A DNA stretch of 64,000 nucleotides, taken from the NCBI GenBank assembly GCA_002270565.1, contig NQMI01000104.1, forward strand, positions 62,001-126,000, in the 5' to 3' direction. A program made the translations under genes and the position numbers. The notes beneath the pieces are model-generated. The model searched no databases. It was given only the letters and a program-made list of their open reading frames with translations, and was not told the origin of the DNA. Each line of letters starts with the position of its first letter. Position 1 is the stretch's first letter. Source of the DNA: Stenocarpella maydis (lineage: Eukaryota > Ascomycota > Sordariomycetes > Diaporthales > Diaporthaceae). Below are positions 33,819 through 43,062 of this stretch, one piece after another.

Positions 33819-33866
33819 GTGGGGCGGCTGGAAGGGGGGCCCGGCCGGAAGCCGGGGCGACGATGT
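33819..33866 (-). repeat. Terminal inverted repeat, right
   Basis: Partner of 32016-32063. The adjoining TA (33867-33868) is the target-site duplication matching TA at 32014-32015. Confidence 0.9.
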
Positions 33867-34302
33867 TATTTGTAACTCAGTTGGCAGGTAATGATGGTGG
33901 TAGCCACTTCGTCTGATCCCGCTTAAAACCTAGGAGCAGATAGCTGCACAATGGAACGACGAAACTGCCTTCACCATCCACAGATATCTGATATGTGCTT
34001 TTTGTAGCTCAAGCTATTATATTAGCTTAGTAACTGGGCCTAGCCGTGCACAAGTCGCTGTATAGTCCCCAATGCTTCTGGCCATTGTCTCCTGTCCTGT
34101 GTATCCAACTAATGGGGACATCGGCCTCCGCTATAGCCATTGATAACATCGTGGGCATCCTCACGTACCGGCACAACAGCGCCAAAAGCTATCGAGCCAT
34201 TGATTTCCTCAGCAAGAAGTGTATTGCTTGCCTGGCCGTAATTTACAGCGCCGAGAGTAAAGAACAGTAGTGAAATCACATCGCCAACCACCCAGGCGCC
34301 AA
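33867..34302. other. Intergenic region
   Basis: Between the transposon and the 3' end of the LCHN-like gene. Nothing recognised. Confidence 0.6.
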
Positions 34303-36439
34303 TCAGCACACCCTAAGACCGCACAGCTCAACGCCCTTGCCCTCCACCCTGGCATCGCGGCCGAAATACCTGCCGACCACCTGGCTCACGAACTCGGCGT
34401 CCGCGCTGCTCCAGACGTCCAGGCCCATGGCGGCCAAGGCGTCGCTGTCCACCCGGACCGGCGGCCTGGGGCTCTCCTCGCTGCCGCTCCTGGCGTTGCC
34501 GGTCAGCAGCGGGTCTGCCTGCCCCTCGCCCGCGCCTCCCTGCATCCAGCTGCCCTCACCGGTCTGCGGCCACGACTCGTCCGTTTCGCCGTAGTCCTCC
34601 GTGGCCTCGACCACCTCGGCCAGCGTGGAGAGGATCCCGCTCGTCAGCCGGTGGAAGTAGGTGATGATAGCCAACTCCGTTCTCGCCCTCTCGTCCTCGC
34701 CCTCGGCGTCGGCGCCGTCGCCTGTCCCGAATGACGACGTCCCGTCTGCCCCTGGCGCCCTCCGCGCGGTCAGCGACGTAACTGAGTCGCCCAGGCCCCC
34801 GCCTTCTTGGACGGCGGTGACGTTGAAGCTGCCGCTCGGCCTCCGCTGACCCGTCGAGTCCCGCGGCGGGTGCATCGACGGCGCAGGTAGAAGGTCCGCG
34901 ATGAGGGAGTTATCGTAAGCCTGCTCCTCGGCCTCGTCGGAGCGGCGCTGCTCGCCGGCGCTAGCCCACCACATGAACCCGCTGTAGGCGAGGGCAGCCC
35001 ATGTCATTGGCTCGACGATCTTGTCAGATGCGTCGGCGAGCACGAGGGCGTCATCGCCATTGGGGAAGAAATTTGTCGTCTTGATACTAGACATTGACAT
35101 GCGCGACCTCCGATTGGACAGAGCAGTTGGCCGTCGTGGTTCGGTCCCGTTGGAGGGACCCTGCTCGTCCTCCTCGACGGCAGTCGAGGACGCAGCCAGG
35201 CGTCTAAGCCCTGCCTTGAGAGTCCGGAAGCGCCTCAGGTCACGCTGGGTGGCCTTCAACGCGGCGCCCTTGCGCGATTCTACCGTCGGCCAGACTTTCT
35301 CTTGGGCATTCACAGAATGAGACGGTGGCATGGTGATCAGAACATCCCAGAGGTCCTCCTTCACCGCCAGAATGCTGTCAGTCGTGCATGCGATCCAACC
35401 GGAGCCAGAGTCGCCTCCTAGAATGCCTGTGAGCTGCTCAGGGGCTGGTCCAGGCCGCTTCATTGCGCCATCTGCCAGTAGGAATGGTATATCATGCACA
35501 CCAATGGTGAATAAGGGGCGTAGCATCTGAGTTGGGGCGGAGGTGTCGAGAATGTCAGATACGGAATGGGGTATGTTTGCGAGGATGGAAAAATCATATA
35601 CTTCAAGACTATTAGCGTCCCGACGACCTGGGCACTTTGATCAGAAGCACAGACTTACCAAAATTACAGGCCTCATGTACCGGGGCGTGAGTCGATATAA
35701 GGATGCGCTTCCGCAGTAATGCCGCGCGCTGGATGGGGAAGACCAAGGGCCCAAAGGTATCCAGCAACCTGTTCAGGCTCCAGACCGGGTGGAAAGGCGA
35801 GAGCCTTTGTCCAGGTGGTAGCAATGCAGCACCCTCGGACGCGGACCTGTTCCGCGCGTGGCCGTCGGCCTTGGGGCTCGCGTGCTTGACGAAGCTCAGG
35901 GCGGGAGAGTTGAGGGGCGAGTCGGTGATGGGCGCCGGTGCCTGCCTGCTATGGTCTCGCGTGCCGCACTTGTCCCAGTAGTCGGCCAGCATCTGCGTCT
36001 CCTTGCGGTCGGCGGCGAGCTTGACGGCCATGTCCTTGAGCCCCTGGGCGTGCCTCCAGGCCCTGCCGAGCCGGCCATAGCTAAGGGGCACCAGGACCCC
36101 GACGGCGATCATGCGCGCATGGCGGGACTCCTCCTCGTCTGTGGGGGCGTTGATGAATGCGCTAAGCCCTGCGTAGCCGTCCTCGTGGACAAAGTATATC
36201 AGGTCGTCGGGGACGGTGTGCAGGCCTGAGGGGAGGCTCTTGTACTCGACGACGCCTTCCAGCTCCAGGCCCGGGACGGCCTCCTTCCATATTATCGTGT
36301 ATCCGGCCTTGACGTCGAAGTCGATGAGGAACAGTGCAGAGATGGGCGGGAGCTCTGGCAGCAGCGTGCCGGGGCCGGCTCTGGATGAAGGCGCGGCAGA
36401 GAGAGATAGCATACCGCGTCGGTTGGCCATGTTGGCCAT
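34303..36439 (-). CDS. LCHN/DENND11-like DENN-family protein (Anr2 type)
   Basis: Exon 1 is 36439-35659 and exon 2 is 35600-34303. The intron (GTAAGT..TTGAAG, 58 bases) splits a Val codon and gives 692 residues. Using the nearer AG (after GCTAATAG) would break the frame. MANMANRRG allows starts at 36439 or 36430. The N-terminal half has DENN-like text: LPPISALFLIDFDVKAGYTIIW, VPDDLIYFVHEDGY, VGVLVPLSYGRLGRAWRH, then LVFPIQRAALLRKRILI and VYDFSILANIP. The C-terminal half resembles the DUF4484 region (PMTWAALAYSGFMWWAS) and ends WSSADAEFVSQVVGRYFG. DENN proteins are usually Rab exchange factors acting on membrane traffic. The target here is unknown. Confidence 0.75.
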
Positions 36440-37796
36440 GTTGGCATCGCAGGCTTTTGGAAGGGTGATGGCGGGTTTACGTCGACTGGATCATGTTTGG
36501 GCTCTGCGCGGTGATGCCAACAGCCATCAAGTCTAGCAAGGGCGACGTAGTCGATATGCTTTGGATGCGGGTATGCCGTGGCGCCACCTGCAACTGCATG
36601 CAAAGCCGGGGGGCAGAGCTCACAATACACGGCGAGGTGTACTCGACCTGACGTCCAGATAAGGTTCAGGCAGAGGTGCTTTTGCATTGGCCTATCACGT
36701 GTTATAGAGGCGGCCGGGTCGGCCCCGATGCGCACCAACTCCCTCCCGACACCCAGGCGAGGGCCTGCGAGCTGTCCTCTTCTCTCTTATACACCGTGAC
36801 AGAGCTTGAGGTTTTCTTGTGTCCTGGTTGGATCTTTTTCTCTTAGGGCGCCGCAAGTACGAGCAACAACTAGGTCTATACCCGTATGTACAAATATGTA
36901 GGTACATGTATACACACACGCGCGCATATAAGGGATCTGGCTATGTAAACTAATAGCATGATCGTGTCCCCAGAAGAGAAGCCCAGCAGCTGGCCAGCTG
37001 GCCTGGGGTTGGGCGTGCACTAGCAGCCGGGCAGCCTGCCTGGTAAGGTTTAGAGGCCACGAGGCCTGGCGGGAAAGGAGGCCCTAGGAGGACTGGCCCA
37101 ACAAACCGGCAGCGCTAGCTTGGACTTTGAGTACCTAGGTAAGGCACGCGCACCTCGGCAACTCGTCGTCCTGGGATCAGCACCAGGCCATGCAGCCATG
37201 CAGCAGCCATGCAGCAGCCATGCAGCCATGCTTGTGCTGCCGCTCGATTTTTTTGGTGGGTCACGCTGCCCACCCACCGCCTTTCTCGCCCACCCGCGGG
37301 CCTAACTAACCACCTGGGGGGCATGTAGACGGCCCGGGCTCACTTTATCTATGGCTGGTGAGAATGCATTTCTAGCTTCTTCTCCCCGCGCGAACTGTGT
37401 ACGCCCTGGCTCCAAGACCGGACACTGCAAGCCCACCTCCAGATCGCTTGCTTGTTGCAACAGCGCCGCCCCTCGCCTCGTGTCGCCTGACACACTTTTT
37501 CCCAAAGTGTCCGCTCTTGGGTTCGCGCCAACCTCAAAACCCTTCCCTTCGCTCATGGTCGCAGCTCGGGAAGGCCGTATATGCGTCTCATGCCTCTGCT
37601 CGAGCACCGCCAGCCATAGGTAGCTCAAGATCAGCCTGTGTATGTGTTTTTTGCCGACTTGCATGCTCACCTGAAGCATCTGCGCGAGGACAGACCCGGG
37701 AATACCTAGGCTCTAGTATATTCTGCTTGCTGACGGCCCTCCGACACAGCACCGACACCTCGACCTGCGTTTCCATCTCCCAACCGAACCCCGACC
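36440..37796. other. Divergent promoter region with GCAGCCAT repeats
   Basis: Between head-to-head LCHN-like and SLC1 genes. GCAGCCAT/GCAGCAGCCAT units recur at 37189-37230. TACCTAGGTA-like words occur at about 37130 and 37700. No gene is supported. Confidence 0.6.
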
Positions 37797-38743
37797 ATGT
37801 CCTTCTCGACCTACCTAGGATACTTCTTGGGAGGCTATGCCGCCCTGACGGCCTTCTTCTACGCCCTCTCTCCAATGTCATCCAAATCCGGCTTTGTCGC
37901 GCGTTGCCTCGCCTCCTACATCTGCCTCGTCATAAGCGCAGCCTACGGGGCCATCGTCTCCGTCGCCCTCAGCTGCGTTGGCCACCGCCAGATCGCGCAA
38001 TGGACGACCGGCCGCGTGTTCAAGTACACCATGGCTGCCACCACGGGCGTCACATTCGAAGTTATCGACCCCAAAGGCCACCTCAACAAGGTGAGGCCGG
38101 CCGTCTTCGTCGGCAACCACCAGACAGAGCTAGACGTGCTCATGCTGGGCTGCATGTTCCCAAAGTACTGCAGCGTGACGGCCAAGTCCAGCCTGAAGAA
38201 GGTGCCCTTCCTGGGCTGGTTCATGACCCTGAGCGGCTCCGTCTTCATTGACCGCAAAAACAGCAAGGACGCGCGCGCAGCCATGAGCGGCGCCGCCGAG
38301 CAGATGAGGACCCTGAAGCAGAGCGTCTACATGTTCCCCGAGGGCACCAGGAGCTATGCCAAGGAGCCCATGCTGCTTCCCTTCAAGAAGGGCGCTTTCC
38401 ATCTTGCGGTCCAGGCCCAGGTCCCCGTCGTGCCGGTGGTCGTGGCCAACTACAGCGACACGCTATACATCAAGAATATGGTCTTCAAGTCGGGCAAGAT
38501 CCCCTGCAAAGGTGAGTACAATTTCTTCCGTGCTTGAACGCGTGGGCAGGACCAATAATACTTGTAGTACTCGACCCGATCCCCACGACGGGCCTGACCG
38601 CAGCAGACGTGGATGAGCTGTGCAGCAAGACCCGAGAGCTCATGCTCAAGGAGATAATCAATCTCACGCACGCGAGCCGTGGCCAAGAGGCCCCCATCGC
38701 GGCGTCAACCATCAAGGCAAGCGGCGTTGACCTGAAGCAATGA
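37797..38743 (+). CDS. SLC1: 1-acyl-sn-glycerol-3-phosphate acyltransferase
   Basis: Exon 1 is 37797-38511 and exon 2 is 38568-38743. The 56-base intron (GTGAGT..TTGTAG) splits a Val codon. The product has 296 residues. Two hydrophobic segments lie near the N-terminus (about 5-25 and 36-60). The PlsC/LPAT motifs are intact: NHQTELD (107-113, the HX4D catalytic motif) and FPEGTRS (180-186), with FLGWFMTLSGSVFIDR between them. The enzyme acylates lysophosphatidic acid to phosphatidic acid in the ER or lipid droplets, feeding phospholipid and triacylglycerol synthesis. The length matches yeast Slc1. Confidence 0.92.
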
Positions 38744-40166
38744 GCGGCAGACAAGACCCTCCACGAGAACCGCCCAAGTCCAGACAGCGACGAGTTGCTG
38801 CGGGAGGGTATTGCGGAGCTGGAGAGACGTGCCGTCAGCGCAAAGCAGAAGGCATCTTGGAGATTTGCGAGCAACAGCCACATTCTAGTTGCGCAGAGGT
38901 CATGCCCCTTGGGCACTCCAGGGTTGCACTGCCTACATGAGACATTTGGGTTGAGTGAGACGACGCAGAGGCCAGAAGCCATTTGATACCCGGCTATAGA
39001 CGCATCCTTAGAACGGCGCGTTGACACAGGAATGGGGCCTTAAACCTTTACACCACTGGCTTACTGACGAATTAGATCCAGGGAAACTCTGTTTGTATAC
39101 CAGATATCCTTGAAAGAAGAATCCTGTCCCTAAACCGCTGACGGCCGTTTCCATGAACTACCAAATTATCGACTGGTCGCACCGCGCTTGATTTACGGAC
39201 CGGAATGGCCATTTACCGTTCGCGCGAGCCTGACCAGACGCCCATACATTGAATGAAGCGTGACTGCTCAGCTGCTGCCGTTGGCGTTTCTGATACCGTG
39301 TCCTCTAACCATTGGATACGTCCCACGACCCAGGCACAGAATATGGGTGGGTTCATCATGCAACGGACGAGTACGGAACTGTGATCTGGCCATTACTGTA
39401 ATGCAACTGCATGATGCCAACCTTGAGTAGAGCCAATGGGCAGGCATCCACGGAGCAGCGGCAGGCGTGGCGCGTATGCATGATGACGTGCGCCTGACCC
39501 GGGCCGGCCACACGGGGTTTTGCCCTTGCTCCGGCTGGCTGTGATTTTCATGTGATTGCGATGCTGGCTGCAGTGGGCGCACTATGTGTGCGGCTCACTA
39601 CAGGTGCTCTGCGATACAGGGCCTCTGCTTGACCAAGTTAATCGTAGCCAGTGTGTATGAAGGAAGACATAGCCCGTTCTCGAACACTCTGTCAAGTCGA
39701 TGCAGTTCCCGACACAATACTCGCGGGTGAAAGTGCTCTTAGAGTAGATGTTGGGTGAATGTTCAAGAAGCAGCTGTATATCATGTGTTTTGTTTAAAGC
39801 CATGGGGCATTTGCTCGCCCATCCTGATCTGATGTGGCTATTAAGTTGCCTGGTAGCTGCGTATCACAGCTGCGTCGATTGTCCCAAACTGTGATCGTTT
39901 GATAGCCTGTCCACGAGTCTATGATATTATCAGTCACCAAATCGGGCATACACCTGCTGTGGTGTTCTCGGGATTGAAGCCTTTCAGAGTCGGAATCGTT
40001 GCTCGGCTTCTGGCTGAGCCCAGACCTGAGCATCAATCCACTCCTCGAAAACTGCTCAGAAGTCCTTCCCCTTTGACATCGGTCTATCAACCGTATATAC
40101 CCTTTCCAGAGCGACGACCGGCGGCGGCACCTCTCATCCAATACCAGCTTTTAGCCAGCAAGGAAA
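38744..40166. other. Intergenic region
   Basis: 1.4 kb of 3' flank plus promoter of the small secreted protein gene. No ORF with coding character and no RNA gene recognised. Confidence 0.6.
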
Positions 40167-40661
40167 ATGAAGCTCCTCGCCTACCTCATTTCCGCCGCCC
40201 TCTCGGTAGCCAACCCAGTCGACAAGCACGTCCAGGGTGATGGTGTGAGTAATACCACCCCCCCCCCCAAGGCAACGGGTATTTGCTAGCAAGGCCGCCA
40301 TGTCCCTCCCGCACGCGAGCTTTCCGACTGACGCCTTTGGTCTCCTGCCACACAGGTCCTCATCTGCAGCGGCATCCAGGGCGCCAAACCTTGCTACAGG
40401 GGCTCGTACGAGCTCGACACCTGCCACGACCTCTCCCTCGAGTTCATCAACCACGCCAACACGTTCGCGCCGGATGTCGGCCTGGTCTGCCTCCTCTCCC
40501 TCACGACGTGCGAGGGCGCCTGTCGCTCGCCGACGGGCTGCCCGAGGGTGGCGGTCACGTCCGAGGTGCCCGAGAAGTTCAACATGGCGGAGCTGAAACC
40601 CGGGTGGAACACTCTCCTCAGGTCGTTCAACTGCCACAGCGGCGGGAAGGCTGTCCCATGA
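40167..40661 (+). CDS. Small secreted cysteine-rich protein (effector-like)
   Basis: Exon 1 is 40167-40244 and exon 2 is 40356-40661. The 111-base intron (GTGAGT..CCACAG) contains a 12-base C run and is phase 0. The product has 127 residues. A signal peptide is clear (MKLLAYLISAALSVA), followed by a short polar stretch. The mature part has eight Cys (LICSG, KPCY, DTCH, GLVC, TTCE, GACR, TGCP, FNCHS), which could form four disulfides. There is no transmembrane segment or recognisable domain. Small size, signal peptide and even Cys number are typical of fungal secreted effectors or antimicrobial-type proteins, but this is inference and I do not recognise a family. The gene stands alone between long intergenic regions. 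Confidence 0.75.
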
Positions 40662-41730
40662 GAGCAGCGTGCCTGGAATCCTAGTGGTGGTGCTTGGGCG
40701 ACTGGCTCTGTGGATCGGGTTGATCTTTCTCTGCTCGCGCAGGGGTAAGAAGGTCTAGTCTTGGAGATGCCCGCCTCGAGGAGCATTGCTCTGGAGGATG
40801 CCAGGAGAATGACCAGACTAAATACAACCGTATCTCATACGGAGTCCCCTTTGATCGAATTCGTTGTGATTTACCCGCCCAGTCTGATCTCGTGTTGTTC
40901 TCTCACTATGCATAGTGACTGCGCGACGTGCTGTCCAGTGTCTTGGTCTCAAGGTGAGGTCGTCTGATGATCAGCCATCTTAACTGTGTAGTCTCGAGTT
41001 AGCTACAAAAGAGACAGTTTGATCTTTTGTTTCTGCAGCTGAGGCGAACTCTCAGGCATTGGTCCCACAGCCTCACGAGCGCAAAGAAACATATGAGTCT
41101 TCTGATAGGCCAACAGCACTGCTTGATGAAGCCGGTGCTTGAATGGCCTCGACTTGGTTGTGGTGGTTATGGTGGTGGTTGACCTTCGGTAAACTACGCA
41201 AGGGGGAAGAAGATGGTCAGGGATACAAAAGCACAGCTATCGTTATCCACCCCTTGCCAGAGCATGACGTCTGAGCAAGGTGGGGCTGGCCGGCATACTG
41301 TTCCAGATTAATGATGGCGGGGTAGAGGGAGCTGTCCCTTTTAGTGTAGTGCAGCGTAGGGGGGGGGCCGGTTCGGAGCTTGGAGGGGTGCTGCTGCATC
41401 ATGGAGTTTACTCGGCATCGTGGAGGGGCTTTTTTTTGGCCTTGAGGAGAGAGCAAAGAGGAGAGGAACAATAGAACCCAATGGTTAGCCACTCATGCCT
41501 GCTGTTTAAATCCTGGGGGCCCCGGGCCGTCCACGTTACCGATAATAAATAAACAAGACGTCCTGTTCATCTCGTAATCGCAACCAAGTCGTCTGTGCCC
41601 CCAAAGTCTAATGAGACATCTAAACGTCCAGCACTCCCCAACGACATCGACCTCCGCCTCCAGACTCTCACAGCTCGCACGGCACCTTACACAAACACCC
41701 ACCAGCGCCAGCACCCCCAGCACAGCCAGG
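40662..41730. other. Intergenic region
   Basis: 3' flank of the secreted-protein gene and promoter of S-formylglutathione hydrolase. It includes a GGTGGTTATGGTGGTGG stretch at about 41161. No gene is seen apart from the possible N-terminal extension at 41611-41730 described with the next gene. Confidence 0.6.
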
Positions 41731-42606
41731 ATGGCCTTTGAGACAAAAGCAACCATCGCCTCCTTCGGGGGCACTCTGCTCAAGCTCTCGCACCAGTCCA
41801 CCACCACCGGCACGCCCATGAACTTCAACCTCTACCTGCCCCCCGCCGCAGTAAAGGAGAACAAGAAGGTGCCCGTGCTGATCTGGCTGTCCGGCCTGAC
41901 CTGCACCCCGGACAACTGCACCGAGAAGGGCTTCTTCCAGCACGGCGCCAGCCAGCACGGCATCGCCGTCCTGTACCCCGACACCTCCCCGCGCGGCCTC
42001 AACCTCCCCGGCGAGAAGGACTCGTGGGACTTTGGCGAGGCCGCCTCCTTCTACGTCGATGCCACCCAGGCGCCCTTCGACAAGAACTACCGCATGGAGA
42101 CGTACCTGACCGAGGAGCTCCCCAACGCCCTCTTCGGGAGCGCCGAGCTCGGCGGCAAGCTCGACGGCTCGCGCGTCTCCATCTCGGGCCACTCCATGGG
42201 CGGCCACGGCGCCCTGACGCTGTACCTGCGCCACCCGGGCAAGTACCGCTCCGTCTCGGCCTTTGCGCCCATCGCCAACCCCTCCCAGTGCCCATGGGGC
42301 CAAAAGGCCTTCTCGGGCTACCTGGGCGCCGACGACAAGGCCCGGTGGGCCGAGCACGACGCCACCGAGCTGGTCAAGAAGTGGGACCCCAAGGCCCCGC
42401 TCAACGCCCTCGTCGACGTCGGCACCGGCGACAACTTCTACAAGCAGAACCAGCTGCTGCCCGAGAACTTCGAGAAGGCCGCCAAGGACGCCGGCGTCGG
42501 GGGCCTGACGCTGCGCTACCAGGACGGCTACGACCACTCGTACTTCTTCATGGCGACCTTCAGCGACGAGCACGTCGCCCACGCGGCCAAGTTCCTGGGC
42601 GCGTAG
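41731..42606 (+). CDS. S-formylglutathione hydrolase
   Basis: Intronless, 291 residues from the preferred ATG at 41731 (MAFETKATIASFGG), which aligns with usual starts of the family. An upstream in-frame ATG at 41611 would add 40 residues rich in Ser, Thr, Arg and Leu and without acidic residues, resembling a mitochondrial leader. Esterase-D family marks are WLSGLTCTPDNCTEKGF (oxyanion region), the nucleophile elbow GHSMGGHG, a catalytic Asp in VDVGTGDNFY and the catalytic His in GYDHSYFF. The enzyme hydrolyses S-formylglutathione to glutathione and formate, the second step of glutathione-dependent formaldehyde detoxification, normally in the cytosol. Codon usage is strongly GC-ending, suggesting good expression. 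Confidence 0.93.
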   Translation: MAFETKATIASFGGTLLKLSHQSTTTGTPMNFNLYLPPAAVKENKKVPVLIWLSGLTCTPDNCTEKGFFQHGASQHGIAVLYPDTSPRGLNLPGEKDSWDFGEAASFYVDATQAPFDKNYRMETYLTEELPNALFGSAELGGKLDGSRVSISGHSMGGHGALTLYLRHPGKYRSVSAFAPIANPSQCPWGQKAFSGYLGADDKARWAEHDATELVKKWDPKAPLNALVDVGTGDNFYKQNQLLPENFEKAAKDAGVGGLTLRYQDGYDHSYFFMATFSDEHVAHAAKFLGA

Positions 42607-43062
42607 GGGACGGGTTTCCCTTGATTGGGCTTGCGTCGTATTATTTTGGGCGATAGGGCGACTTGCAGGCGGGCCAGCTTATCGGGCACTTCAGGCCATG
42701 AGAATGCATCAAGTTTGGTTTGCCTTGCGGCAAGAACATCAGGTTGCCAGGGCTGCAACGCTGGGAACGAGCGTGGTATATACATATATATACATACATA
42801 ATCCAAAATATGAACAAGTCCGGAAGACATCGAGATGACTCTAGATACGATAGGTCGCAGGACCTCAAAAAGCCCTCCAGCTCCCCAAGCAAAATGCAAT
42901 CCGCGACGTCCTGTTCACGGGCTGTGGCGGCTGTTCCCCAAGGCCCCATCCGTCCACCCACCATGTCGTTGGTGAGGGTGAGGATGATGTTGGTGACAAA
43001 AGCAAAATAACGACAGCCACGCAAGCGACAGTGGGTATCATGGCAACATCCGAAGCAAGCAT
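42607..43062. other. Convergent 3' region
   Basis: Between the ends of S-formylglutathione hydrolase (+) and the Afi1-like gene (-). A short TATATACATATATATACATACAT stretch lies at about 42777-42800. No gene. Confidence 0.6.

Larger units (their letters stand above)
32016..33866 (-). mobile_element. RIP-decayed pogo/Fot1-type DNA transposon
   Basis: The 1851-bp element has near-perfect terminal inverted repeats of about 48 bases that start ACATCGTCGCCCCGGC, and it is flanked by TA on both sides. On the minus strand a decayed transposase runs from about 33750 down to 32450. The N-terminal helix-turn-helix is seen in RYSEAKVHNAIITIKDSISI and KQAS. The C-terminal part of the DDE domain is seen in HLLVINSY and in ILQPLDIAIFSLLKQAF, the QPLD motif typical of DDE_1 transposases. 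Stops are frequent and the interior is very AT-rich, while the termini are strongly GC-rich. Size, TA target and motifs fit the Fot1 branch of pogo. It is not autonomous. Confidence 0.85.

Noticed and set aside
41668..42582. 304-codon minus-strand ORF opposite S-formylglutathione hydrolase
   Set aside because: Mirror frame of a GC3-rich gene. All catalytic motifs are on the plus strand.
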